Source of the DNA: Neobacillus drentensis NBRC 102427
Lineage (GTDB): Bacteria > Bacillota > Bacilli > Bacillales > Cytobacillaceae
DNA length: 64,000 nucleotides
Direction: 5' to 3'
NCBI RefSeq assembly: GCF_001591445.1
Contig: NZ_BCUX01000016.1
Span: 1-64,000 of the forward strand
In this document: positions 28,881 to 38,845 of the stretch, piece after piece
Position numbering within the stretch: the first letter of the stretch is position 1
Layout of the letters: each line of letters begins with the position of its first letter
The notes under the pieces: model-generated
Told to the model about the DNA's origin: nothing
The model's input: the letters and a program-made list of their open reading frames with translations, nothing else
Database searches by the model: none
Position numbers and translations under genes: made by a program

Positions 28881-29968
28881 CTCGTCTCCTCTTTCCGCTC
28901 CTTTGCACGAAGTTGCCCGCATGCTGCAGCGATATCTGACCCTTGCTCCCTGCGAATGGTTACGTTAATTCCTAGGTTTTTTAATGTTTTTTCAAAAGCA
29001 AAAATTTTATCTCTTGGTGTCCGAACATAATCTCTTTCAGGAACATAGTTTACAGGAATTAAATTCACATGGCATTTTAAACCTTTTAATAATACAGCTA
29101 ACTCTTCCGCATGCTCGACTGAGTCGTTTACACCGCCAAAAAGACCGTACTCAAAGCTTATTCGACGCCCTGTCTTATCGATATAATACCTTACTGCATC
29201 CATTAAGTCATCAAGTTTATAAGCCTTATTAATAGGCATTAGCCTTGAGCGTAATTCCGTATTGGGAGCGTGCAAAGAAATAGCAAAATTAATTTGTGTA
29301 TTTTCATCTGCAAATTGATATATTTTTGGAACAATACCGCTTGTCGATACGGTTATATGACGCGCTCCGATATTAAGTGCCTTCTCATGATTAATTATTT
29401 TTAAAAATGAAAGCATGTTATCGTAGTTATCAAATGGTTCACCGATGCCCATGATAACGACTGAATTTACACGCTCATCTGTTTCATCAAGTGTTTGCTG
29501 TACTTTTACAACTTGAGCGACGATCTCGCCTGCTTCTAAATGTCTTTTTAATCCGCCTAATGTAGAGGCACAAAAAGTACACCCAATTCGGCAGCCTACC
29601 TGTGTCGTTACACAAACGGAATTTCCATAATCATGACGCATTAGAACAGTTTCAATTGAGTACCCATCATGAAGTTCAAACAGAAATTTGATTGTTCCAT
29701 CAGATGATGTTTGTTGAATCGCCGTTTTTAATGTTGTAAGGTCAAAATGATTTGCAAGCTTATCACGTAAGGCTTTCCCGACATTACTCATATCCTCAAA
29801 TGATGTAATTCGTTTTTTATAAAGCCATTCAAAGATTTGTTCGGCACGGAATGGCTTTTCCCCATTCTCTGAAAGCCAATTCCTTAATTCGTTAAGCTGC
29901 AATGAATAAATTGATTTCTTCTTTATTTCCTTAGCTGTATTTGTCTCAGTTGTATTTAATTGTTCCAA
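28877..29968 (-). CDS. rlmN: 23S rRNA (A2503-C2)/tRNA methyltransferase RlmN
   Basis: Radical-SAM methylase that methylates A2503 in the peptidyl transferase centre and A37 of some tRNAs. In 363 residues, the cluster motif [11 protein letters not shown] (CxxxCxxC, about 128-138) and the C-terminal catalytic Cys in [10 protein letters not shown] are present. The start is TTG, with AGAAGGTG 6 bases upstream, and lies 3 bp after rsmB. Confidence 0.96.
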   Translation of the reverse strand: MEQLNTTETNTAKEIKKKSIYSLQLNELRNWLSENGEKPFRAEQIFEWLYKKRITSFEDMSNVGKALRDKLANHFDLTTLKTAIQQTSSDGTIKFLFELHDGYSIETVLMRHDYGNSVCVTTQVGCRIGCTFCASTLGGLKRHLEAGEIVAQVVKVQQTLDETDERVNSVVIMGIGEPFDNYDNMLSFLKIINHEKALNIGARHITVSTSGIVPKIYQFADENTQINFAISLHAPNTELRSRLMPINKAYKLDDLMDAVRYYIDKTGRRISFEYGLFGGVNDSVEHAEELAVLLKGLKCHVNLIPVNYVPERDYVRTPRDKIFAFEKTLKNLGINVTIRREQGSDIAAACGQLRAKERKEETR

Positions 29969-29971
29969 CCG

Positions 29972-31321
29972 TTACACCTTCTTCCTTAAAACTGCAATAT
30001 AAAATCCATCTGACCCAATATCTTGCGGGAATATTTGTAAATCAAAGCCCGTGATTAGTGGCTGGATAGCTTCAGGCATCCTGCTTTTGAAGGATGCATC
30101 TCCTTCAAATTGCGGGTTATTCTGTAGGAATGTCTTAACCGTAAATTCATTTTCTTCTTTATCTACTGTACATGTACTATAGACAAGAATGCCGCCCTTT
30201 TTCAATAAGGGGGTTACCGACGTTAATAAGTCTTGCTGAATCGTACTTAACCGCTGAATATCCATCTCGGTTTTAGTATACTTCATATCTGGCTTTCTCC
30301 TCATGACCCCGAGGCCAGAACAAGGAGCATCAAGAAGGATCCGATCAAATGATTCTGTTTGGAATTTTTCTTGTATTTTTCTTGAATCAGATACACTTGT
30401 TTTAATATTTTCTAACCCTAAACGTTTTGCATTATCATTAATTAATCTTACTTTGTGCTGATGAAGATCGACCGAGATAACTTCACCCGTATTGTTCATT
30501 TTCTCAGCAATATGTGTACTTTTACCACCCGGTGCCGCGCAAGCATCGAGGATATATTCGTTTGGCTCTGCCCCTAATGCATAGGCTGCGAGCATTGAAC
30601 TCTCATCCTGAATTGTAAACATTCCATACTTAAATGAGATTGTTGACGCTAGATTCCCCTTTATCGATCTTATCGCCTCAGGAATAATAGGACTTTTTTC
30701 GATTTGAAAACCATCCTCTTCTAAAATCGCAACACATTCATCTCTTGAAACTTTCGTGAGATTAACTCTGGCTGTTTGCAATGGCGCTGTTAGGTTGATC
30801 TCACACATTTCTTTCGTTTTTTGATAACCAAATTGGTTCACCCATCTAGTAATCAGCCACTCAGGGTGACTCGTTTCAAGTGATAGTCTTTTGTTTGGGT
30901 CCGTGACAGCTTCCATGGACGGAAGTCCTTCCCTTTGAATGCTCCGCAACACTCCGTTTACTAAACTTGCTATCCCTTTATGACCACGACTTTTTGCAAT
31001 TTCCACGGCTTCATAGATAGCAGCTCTGTCCGGTATACGATCGAGATAAACCATTTGATAGAGCGTAAGTCTAAGTAAATGATGAACCCAATTGGCTAAC
31101 TTCTTATTATCTTTGACAAACGGCTCTAAATAAAAGTCGAGCGCCATTCTTCTTTGTAAAGTTCCATACGTCAATTCAGTAAGAAGTCCGACGTCCTTAG
31201 CAGACAAATCGTGTTTTTCAATGGTAGTATTAAGCAGTAAATTACTGTAGGATTGGTTTTTTTCAATCGCAACTAAGATATCCATTGCGATTGCTCGTAC
31301 ATTATTTATTGTTGAAGTCAT
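29972..31321 (-). CDS. rsmB: 16S rRNA (cytosine-967-C5)-methyltransferase RsmB
   Basis: Makes m5C967 in 16S rRNA. The 449 residues combine an N-terminal NusB-like domain (about 5-140) and a C-terminal SAM domain with DACAAPGGKSTHIAEKM (about 253-269), LLDAPCSGLGVMRRKPD and the nucleophile Cys in VYSTCTVDKEENE. The ATG at MTSTINN has GGGAGAA; it starts 1 bp after the fmt stop. Confidence 0.96.
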   Translation of the reverse strand: MTSTINNVRAIAMDILVAIEKNQSYSNLLLNTTIEKHDLSAKDVGLLTELTYGTLQRRMALDFYLEPFVKDNKKLANWVHHLLRLTLYQMVYLDRIPDRAAIYEAVEIAKSRGHKGIASLVNGVLRSIQREGLPSMEAVTDPNKRLSLETSHPEWLITRWVNQFGYQKTKEMCEINLTAPLQTARVNLTKVSRDECVAILEEDGFQIEKSPIIPEAIRSIKGNLASTISFKYGMFTIQDESSMLAAYALGAEPNEYILDACAAPGGKSTHIAEKMNNTGEVISVDLHQHKVRLINDNAKRLGLENIKTSVSDSRKIQEKFQTESFDRILLDAPCSGLGVMRRKPDMKYTKTEMDIQRLSTIQQDLLTSVTPLLKKGGILVYSTCTVDKEENEFTVKTFLQNNPQFEGDASFKSRMPEAIQPLITGFDLQIFPQDIGSDGFYIAVLRKKV

Positions 31322-31322
31322 C

Positions 31323-32261
31323 TTATTCTCCCAGCTTGGTGCCAATTGAAATTTTTGATCCCCTTAAAAATTGTTCACACATCATTTTTGTTTTTCCGGA
31401 AGGCTGAAGCTCAGTGATTTTGATAGCCGTTTCATTACCGGTACTTACTGAAAACCCATCAGATTCTATCGTAAGAATTGTTCCAGGTTCATCGCTCTTT
31501 TGTCCTGTTACCTTTTCTGCCCGCCATATCTTTATAACTTGACCATTCAAGGTGGTAAAGGCAACTGGCCATGGATTTAGGCCGCGGATATGATTATAGA
31601 TTACTTCACCTGTTTTAGTCCAAATAACTTTTTCTTGTTCGCGCTTAATATTGGCTGCAAACGTGGCTTCTTCATTATTTTGAGGCTTGGGGGTCAGACG
31701 GCCATCCAATAGAAGCGGCAAGGTTTCAGATAACAATTTAGCTCCGGCTGTGCTCAATTTGATATGCAGTGTTCCCACATTGTCCTCTTCAGCAATTGGG
31801 ACTTCAATTCTTGTTAAAATATCACCTGCATCTAATTTTTCCACCATATACATAATGGTGACACCAGTTTTCTGTTTTCCTTGCATAATTGCGTAATGGA
31901 TAGGAGCACCGCCGCGTAGTTCCGGAAGCAGGGAGGCATGAACATTTATACATCCGTATTTAGGAGCTTCTAGCAGCTGTTTAGGTAAGATTTGGCCAAA
32001 CGCAGCCGTAACAATTATCTCCGGATTCAATGAAAGGATTTTATCAAGTTCCTCTGCTTGACGAATTTTTTCTGGTTGAAAGACGGGAATATCGTGCTTC
32101 AACGCCTCAACCTTAACAGGGGGAGGCGTTAGAATCCTTTTTCTTCCCACCGGTCGATCTGGTTGGGTAACTACACCAATGACTTCATATCCATCCTTAA
32201 TCAATTGTTGTAAAATCGGGACAGAAAAATCCGGAGTACCCATAAAAACTATTTTGGTCAT
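31323..32261 (-). CDS. fmt: Methionyl-tRNA formyltransferase
   Basis: Formylates initiator Met-tRNA with 10-formyl-THF. The 312 residues show [14 protein letters not shown] at the N-terminus and the active-site [20 protein letters not shown] (about 107-126), with Asp in EKLDAGDIL. It overlaps def by 4 bp (ATGA), so the formylation and deformylation enzymes are coupled. Confidence 0.97.
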   Translation of the reverse strand: MTKIVFMGTPDFSVPILQQLIKDGYEVIGVVTQPDRPVGRKRILTPPPVKVEALKHDIPVFQPEKIRQAEELDKILSLNPEIIVTAAFGQILPKQLLEAPKYGCINVHASLLPELRGGAPIHYAIMQGKQKTGVTIMYMVEKLDAGDILTRIEVPIAEEDNVGTLHIKLSTAGAKLLSETLPLLLDGRLTPKPQNNEEATFAANIKREQEKVIWTKTGEVIYNHIRGLNPWPVAFTTLNGQVIKIWRAEKVTGQKSDEPGTILTIESDGFSVSTGNETAIKITELQPSGKTKMMCEQFLRGSKISIGTKLGE

Positions 32262-32743
32262 TCAGTTTCTACTCCTTTTAACTCATCTTCCTCTAGATAT
32301 CTCGTTACTTTGGTTGTAAATAAAATTCCATCAAGATGATCGATTTCATGTTGAATCGCCCTTGCCAGGAACTCCTCTGCCTCTAACGTGTATTTTCTGC
32401 CTTTTCGGTCAAAGGCTTTAATTTTAACAAAATTGGGCCGTGTCACTTCTCCAAACAATCCAGGGAAACTTAAACAACCTTCAGGTCCAGATTGTTCACC
32501 CGAGGTTTCTACTATCACTGGGTTAATCATTTCAATTGTCCCTAATTCATCATCAATATCAACAATTGCGATGCGTGCGTCCAATCCAATTTGCGGAGCA
32601 GCTAGTCCCACCCCGTCATATTCAATCATCGTGTCATACATATCATCGAGTATTCTTGTAAGCTTTCTATCAAACTTAATCACTGGTTTACAAGTCTGCT
32701 CAAGTATCTCAGCAGGGTAATTTACTACTTTGAGTATAGGCAA
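32258..32743 (-). CDS. def: Peptide deformylase
   Basis: Metalloenzyme that removes the N-formyl group from new proteins. The 161 residues have the three motifs [10 protein letters not shown] (about 45-54), EGCLSFPG (Cys ligand, about 88-95) and [12 protein letters not shown] (HExxH, about 130-141). It has a TTG start (MPILKVVN) with GGGGGAAAG upstream. The 125-bp AT-rich gap after priA shows no terminator. Confidence 0.96.
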   Translation of the reverse strand: MPILKVVNYPAEILEQTCKPVIKFDRKLTRILDDMYDTMIEYDGVGLAAPQIGLDARIAIVDIDDELGTIEMINPVIVETSGEQSGPEGCLSFPGLFGEVTRPNFVKIKAFDRKGRKYTLEAEEFLARAIQHEIDHLDGILFTTKVTRYLEEDELKGVETE

Positions 32744-32868
32744 ATTCTTTCCCCCATTAATGCCAATCTTATCAAGGCGTTAAAAATTTATAAATTTATT
32801 AATTGCTTACATTTTCACCAAAAAAGCGAAATAATAACCTTTTATAGCATGATTATCTAAGGCTTGCC

Positions 32869-35280
32869 TTACATTAAAATAAATGGGTTAACATCTATTG
32901 AAACCAGTAAGCCGCTTTTGGTATCTTTTTGATATTGGTCCAAGATCGTTTTTAACATTTTTGTCATGTTCGGTTCCCGCTTGTATTTTATCAGACATTG
33001 ATAGCGATATCTATTATTAATCCTAGGTATTGGCGAGGCTGCAGGTCCTAAAACGACAGCATCCTTTGATACCTGCGAACGTACATAATTAACAATTTTC
33101 TCTGTCGCTGTTACAACTGTCATCAACTGTTCATGGCTGATTGTAATCAAGGATAGATAATAGAATGGTGGATAATGACGGATTTTTCGAATCATCATTT
33201 CACGCTGATAAAAGAGATCATAGTCTTGTGTTCCCGCAAGTTCGACACTGTAGTGTTCCGGTGAATAGGTCTGAATAATGACCTCTCCCGGCAACTGATG
33301 ACGTCCCGCTCGACCGCTTACCTGAGTTAATAATTGAAACGTTTTTTCAGATGCACGGAAATCAGGTAAATGCAGCATGGTGTCAGCTGAAAGCACACCA
33401 ACCAAGGTGATATTTGGGAAATCCAACCCTTTGGCAATCATTTGGGTCCCGAGGAGAATATCTGCTTTGCCATTCTGGAAATCAGTTAATAATCGTTCGT
33501 GTGATCCCTTGCGTCCAGTAGTATCGACATCCATGCGAATAACCCTTGCCTCAGGGAGAATCTTACCAAGTTCATCTTCGACCTTTTGAGTACCAGTCCC
33601 GAAATAACGAATATAATCACTGGAACACTCCGGGCATTGATGCGGAACATGACTTTCATACCCACAATAATGACATTTCATTCGTTCATTTACCCGGTGA
33701 TAGGTAAGCGAAATGTCACAGTTTGGGCAATTCATTACATAACCGCAATCACGGCACATGACAAACGAGGAATGTCCCCGTTTATTTAAAAATAAGACAG
33801 ATTGTTGTTGTTTTTCTAATCTGTCCTTAAGCATGTCAAAAAGCTTTCGAGAAAACATGGACCGATTTCCGTCACGAAGCTCCTCGCGCATATCAATGAT
33901 TTCCACTGCTGGCAAGGCTTGATTATTCATCCGGCTTGGGAGCGATAATAGATGATACACCTTCTTTTGAGCCCTGGCAAACGATTCAAGTGACGGAGTA
34001 GCACTTCCGAGTACAACCGGACAGCTATACGTTTTCGCCCTTTCTATTGCCACATCCCTGGCATGATAACGGGGCATTTCCTCTTGCTTATAGCTGGTTT
34101 CGTGTTCCTCATCAATGATGAGAATGCCAAGGTTTTCAAATGGGGCAAAAATGGCTGATCTCGCTCCAACAGCTACTTTTACTTCTTTCCGTTGAATTTT
34201 ACGCCACTCATCATATTTCTCCCCGGCAGACAAACCACTGTGCAGAACTGCTACTAAGTCCCCGAATCTCCCTTTAAATCGATTCACCATTTGGGGGGTT
34301 AGTGAAATTTCCGGTACAAGAACAATGGCTTCCTGTCCTCTTTCAATAACTTCCTGAATAGATTGGAGATAAATTTCGGTTTTGCCGCTCCCCGTTACAC
34401 CATAGAGCAAGAATACTTCATGTCGATTGGTTTCAATTGCGTTTAGGATCGGTCCAATCGCTGTTTGTTGGGAATTTGTTAGTGGTAATGGCTTGGTTCG
34501 TTTAAAGGTCCTATGTTCAAAAGGATCGCGATAAACCTCCATGTCATACTCAATAAGCAGCTTTTTTTCAACAAGCGCCTTTACTGTTGCGGAGGTTGTT
34601 TTTACTTCAGCGACAAGCTGTCTTAATTCGACTGGCTCGAAATGCTCGGTAAAATAACTCAATACTTGTTTTTGCTTTTCTGCTTTTGCCGGGAATCGTT
34701 CTACTTCCACTTTTAATTCTTCCAGCGATACAAGCGGTCGAACAAACTTCCGCTGTTTCTTTCTAACCTTTTCCTTCACAATGTAAATGACTTCAAGCGT
34801 CCCTTTTGCTGCTTCCTTTAGTAATAAAGGAACCATTCCTTGTTTCAAAGCATCTTCCCAGTCAATCATAAGATTGTCCTCAAAAAGCGTTTGGAGAGGT
34901 TCTGATAAAACAGAAGCCTCCACCCCCTGAGCAAGTTTAACTTTTTTTTCGTATTTAGCCTTTAACGCCGCAGGAAGCATTACCTGAAAGGCAAAGATTT
35001 TAAAACATAGCGTATGCTCAGTCAACCAGTCACCTAGTTCTAGTAATTCCTTATTTAAGACTGGCTCGAGATCCATTGGCTCGATAATTTCTCTTAATTT
35101 TTCAAATTCAGATTGTGTTTTAAGTGAAGTGACAAATCCTTGAATTTTTCTAGGACCAAATGGAACGATTACCCTCATTCCTGGCTGAATTGTACCGCTC
35201 CACTCAGCTGGAATTAAATAATCGAACGCCCTATCGGTTTGTTTTGCCGCGACATCCACAATTACATTAGCTATTTCCAT
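32869..35280 (-). CDS. priA: Primosomal protein N' (replication restart helicase PriA)
   Basis: 3'-to-5' helicase that loads the replisome at collapsed forks. The 803 residues have an N-terminal DNA-binding domain, Walker A GVTGSGKTEIYL (about 292-303), a DEEH box, and eight zinc cysteines in two close pairs of CxxC (CRDCGYVMNCPNC and CHYCGYESHVPHQCPEC). I chose MEIANVIVD because it aligns with the usual PriA start; an ATG two codons earlier is possible. The start overlaps the end of coaBC by 14 bp. Confidence 0.96.
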   Translation of the reverse strand: MEIANVIVDVAAKQTDRAFDYLIPAEWSGTIQPGMRVIVPFGPRKIQGFVTSLKTQSEFEKLREIIEPMDLEPVLNKELLELGDWLTEHTLCFKIFAFQVMLPAALKAKYEKKVKLAQGVEASVLSEPLQTLFEDNLMIDWEDALKQGMVPLLLKEAAKGTLEVIYIVKEKVRKKQRKFVRPLVSLEELKVEVERFPAKAEKQKQVLSYFTEHFEPVELRQLVAEVKTTSATVKALVEKKLLIEYDMEVYRDPFEHRTFKRTKPLPLTNSQQTAIGPILNAIETNRHEVFLLYGVTGSGKTEIYLQSIQEVIERGQEAIVLVPEISLTPQMVNRFKGRFGDLVAVLHSGLSAGEKYDEWRKIQRKEVKVAVGARSAIFAPFENLGILIIDEEHETSYKQEEMPRYHARDVAIERAKTYSCPVVLGSATPSLESFARAQKKVYHLLSLPSRMNNQALPAVEIIDMREELRDGNRSMFSRKLFDMLKDRLEKQQQSVLFLNKRGHSSFVMCRDCGYVMNCPNCDISLTYHRVNERMKCHYCGYESHVPHQCPECSSDYIRYFGTGTQKVEDELGKILPEARVIRMDVDTTGRKGSHERLLTDFQNGKADILLGTQMIAKGLDFPNITLVGVLSADTMLHLPDFRASEKTFQLLTQVSGRAGRHQLPGEVIIQTYSPEHYSVELAGTQDYDLFYQREMMIRKIRHYPPFYYLSLITISHEQLMTVVTATEKIVNYVRSQVSKDAVVLGPAASPIPRINNRYRYQCLIKYKREPNMTKMLKTILDQYQKDTKSGLLVSIDVNPFILM

Positions 35281-36490
35281 TCTCATCCATATCTTTCAAA
35301 AGGAAAGTAATTTCTCCGATAATCCTTTTTGCAACTTCACTTTTTGACATAAGCGGTAAATCCAAAACAGAGCCGGACCGTTTAAAAAGAGTGACAATAT
35401 TTGTATCTGTCCCAAACCCTGCTCCTTCCGCTTTCACGTTGTTCGCAACAATCATATCTGCATTTTTTGACGTTAATTTTTTCTTTGCATACTCTTCAAC
35501 ATTTTCCGTTTCAGCTGCAAAGCCCACCAATACTTGGTTCCTTTTCCGTTTTCCCAACTCTAACAAGATATCTTTTGTTCTTTCTAATTCAATACTCGAA
35601 TCACCTGCCTGCTTCTTAACCTTATGATCATATGTGATTTTTGGACGGTAATCAGCAACTGCAGCGGTTTTAATTACGACATCTGCAGAGTCATAGTATT
35701 TCAAGACTGCGTTATACATTTCTTCGGCGCTCTCGACTTTCACCACGTCCAATCCCGCTGGAGCTGGCAACTCAACTGGACCCGAAACTAATACAACATG
35801 GGCTCCTTGTTTTTTTGCCTCCTCAGCCAGTGCATACCCCATTTTCCCTGTAGAATGGTTGGAAATGAAACGGACCGGATCAATCTTTTCCCGGGTTGGC
35901 CCAGCTGTTACGACTACTGTTTTACCTATTAAATTTTTGGGGGTTTGATTGGTAAAAAATTGTTGGACAAGCTCGACAATTTTTTCTGGCTCTTCTAATC
36001 GGCCCTTTCCTACATAGCCACAGGCAAGATACCCTTCGCTTGGCTCAATAAATTGATATCCGAACTCAGCTAAAATAGAGAGATTTTTTTTCACAGCTGG
36101 ATGATCGTACATATGCACATTCATCGCAGGGGCAATCCACACTGGCGATGTAGCTGCTAGTAATATTGTTGTGATCATATTATCGGCGATTCCACCAGCT
36201 ATTTTCCCTATCGTATTTGCAGTAGCTGGGGCCAAAAGGATTAAGTCGGCCCAATCGGCTAAATCAATGTGAGCAATAACATGCGGATTTTTTTCATCAA
36301 AGGTATCAACGTATACTTCATTACGTGCTAACGCCTGAAAAGTTAATGGGGTAACAAATTTTTGTGCAGATTCACTTAGAATGACTTTTACATGGGCTCC
36401 CGCCTGTACTAGCTTACTTGTTAGTGCGGCAGCTTTATATACGGCGATTCCGCCTGTAACACATAATAATATTTTTTTATCCTGTACCAT
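35267..36490 (-). CDS. coaBC: Bifunctional phosphopantothenoylcysteine decarboxylase/synthetase
   Basis: Two steps of coenzyme A synthesis on one 407-residue chain. The N-terminal CoaC flavoprotein half (about 1-185) has GGIAVYKA, the PAMNVHMYDHP motif and the catalytic Cys in GYLACGYVGKGRLEEP; the C-terminal CoaB half starts near IGKTVVVTAGPTREKID. The ATG at MVQDKKIL has GCGGGGGAA, so the nine-codon longer frame is not used. It is preceded by a terminator after rpoZ. Confidence 0.96.
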   Translation of the reverse strand: MVQDKKILLCVTGGIAVYKAAALTSKLVQAGAHVKVILSESAQKFVTPLTFQALARNEVYVDTFDEKNPHVIAHIDLADWADLILLAPATANTIGKIAGGIADNMITTILLAATSPVWIAPAMNVHMYDHPAVKKNLSILAEFGYQFIEPSEGYLACGYVGKGRLEEPEKIVELVQQFFTNQTPKNLIGKTVVVTAGPTREKIDPVRFISNHSTGKMGYALAEEAKKQGAHVVLVSGPVELPAPAGLDVVKVESAEEMYNAVLKYYDSADVVIKTAAVADYRPKITYDHKVKKQAGDSSIELERTKDILLELGKRKRNQVLVGFAAETENVEEYAKKKLTSKNADMIVANNVKAEGAGFGTDTNIVTLFKRSGSVLDLPLMSKSEVAKRIIGEITFLLKDMDENGNS

Positions 36491-36606
36491 TATTGGATTC
36501 CCCCGCTTCTCGTCCATTTCACTCTTCCTTTATTATGCTAGAATGAAAACAATTTTTCATCTTTTTCCACTCGTAATTCGACAAATTCTACATTATCAGG
36601 ATAACC

Positions 36607-36655
36607 AAAATAAAAAAGGCTGACACGTAAGGATTACCCCCATTTGTCAGGCCTT
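36607..36655 (-). terminator. Intrinsic terminator after rpoZ
   Basis: AAGGCCTGACA and TGTCAGCCTT arms (one bulged C) followed by TTTTTTATTTT on the minus strand, 38 bp past the rpoZ stop. It ends the yicC-remA-gmk-rpoZ transcript. Confidence 0.85.
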
Positions 36656-36693
36656 CTCTCAGAAATTCACTGTCAATTTATCATTGGTGAAAA

Positions 36694-36911
36694 CTATTCC
36701 GCAGATCCTTCAGCTCTTTTAGAAATCCGGTAGGTTAGTTCACCGCTATATATTTCCTCAAGTGCCTTGCCAACATGCTTATAGGAAACATACTTTGGCA
36801 ATCTTTCATCGTTTATTTGGGACATAACACGTGCGCGCTTCGCAGCAACAGACACAAGCGAGTATTTAGAATCAATTTTTTCAAGTAGTGAATCAATAGA
36901 AGGATATAACA

Positions 36912-36912
<1 letters not shown>
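36694..36912 (-). CDS. rpoZ: RNA polymerase omega subunit
   Basis: A 72-residue omega, a chaperone for beta-prime. [20 protein letters not shown] at the N-terminus and [10 protein letters not shown] in the middle match Bacillus RpoZ, with a slightly longer C-terminus. Its ATG shares one base with the gmk stop (TAATG), implying re-initiation. Confidence 0.95.
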
Positions 36913-37804
<892 letters not shown>

Positions 37805-37863
37805 GGTATTCATCCAATCATTAATAATATATTTTGACCGTCCCAAACAGTTTCTAAACAAGA

Positions 37864-38739
37864 TTACTCGATATTTTGCACCTGTTCTTTCAGCTTTTCA
37901 AGTAAACTTTTAATATCGACAACCTTTTTTGCAATGTTGGAATCGTTCGCTTTAGAACCGATCGTATTGGCCTCTCTATTCATTTCCTGAACGATAAAAT
38001 CTAACTTTCTCCCGATTGGTTCGATACTATCGAGGGTTTGCAAGAATTGCTGCAGATGGCTCTTTAAGCGAGTGACTTCTTCATTTATATCTGCTTTATC
38101 AGCAAACACAGCTACTTCCGTCAATAGTCTCGTCTCATCCAATTGGCCACTAACAAACTCTTCCATTCTTTTGGTTAAACGCTCTTTAAAGGATTGAACC
38201 ACGAGTGGAGCAAATTTCTGGAGTTCTAAAACATGGGTATCTAATTGAGCTAAAATAGCGAGCAAATCCTTTTTTAATTCTTCTCCTTCTGCCATTCGCA
38301 TTTTTCTTAAAAGCCTGGCAGCTTCCTCTATTGCAGCTAGAACTAGATTCTCAAGCTCTTCATTACCAGCTTCACTTTCTTCAATATGTAAAAGTTCACT
38401 TCTATTAAGCAAGTCCTGAAGCGTTACCGTTCCTTCAATGTCATATTTTTCATGAGCATGTTTAATCACTTGGTAATACTCATCAAGTAATTTCCAGTCA
38501 ACGTGGACTTTGCGGGTTACGACGCCTTCACCCTCCAGGCTAACGTAAACTTCTACCCTGCCCCGGCGGATATACTGATTAAGTTTCTTTTTCATACGAT
38601 CTTCTATTTTTAAAAGCTGCCTTGGCATGCGGATATTCATTTCACAAAAACGGTGGTTCACTGTTTTTACTTCCACATTAACAGAGAAGCAATCTGATTC
38701 TGTTTTAGCTCTTCCAAAGCCTGTCATACTTATAACCAT
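37864..38739 (-). CDS. yicC: YicC/YloC family endoribonuclease
   Basis: A 291-residue protein with the N-terminal YicC domain ([16 protein letters not shown]) and C-terminal DUF1732 ([21 protein letters not shown]). E. coli YicC is reported to have endoribonuclease activity and to affect small RNA turnover; the role in Bacillus is less clear (yloC there). Its best nearby Shine-Dalgarno, AGGAGA, is spaced for a six-codon frame that overlaps the yicC start rather than for yicC itself. Confidence 0.93.
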   Translation of the reverse strand: MVISMTGFGRAKTESDCFSVNVEVKTVNHRFCEMNIRMPRQLLKIEDRMKKKLNQYIRRGRVEVYVSLEGEGVVTRKVHVDWKLLDEYYQVIKHAHEKYDIEGTVTLQDLLNRSELLHIEESEAGNEELENLVLAAIEEAARLLRKMRMAEGEELKKDLLAILAQLDTHVLELQKFAPLVVQSFKERLTKRMEEFVSGQLDETRLLTEVAVFADKADINEEVTRLKSHLQQFLQTLDSIEPIGRKLDFIVQEMNREANTIGSKANDSNIAKKVVDIKSLLEKLKEQVQNIE

Positions 38740-38798
38740 TTAGTGCACATCCAATCTCCTGAAAAATTGATCGGCTTGCTAAAAATTTTTTAATAGGC

Positions 38799-38830
38799 AA
38801 AAGGTAATAGAGTGGAATCTATTACCTTTT
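38799..38830. terminator. Terminator-like hairpin after the Ca2+ ATPase
   Basis: A 13-bp perfect stem, AAAAGGTAATAGA with TCTATTACCTTTT, about 15 bp past the ATPase stop. The downstream minus strand is AT-rich but has no uninterrupted T run; A-T flanks on both sides permit use in either direction. Confidence 0.7.
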
Positions 38831-38845
38831 GGATTATAACACACT

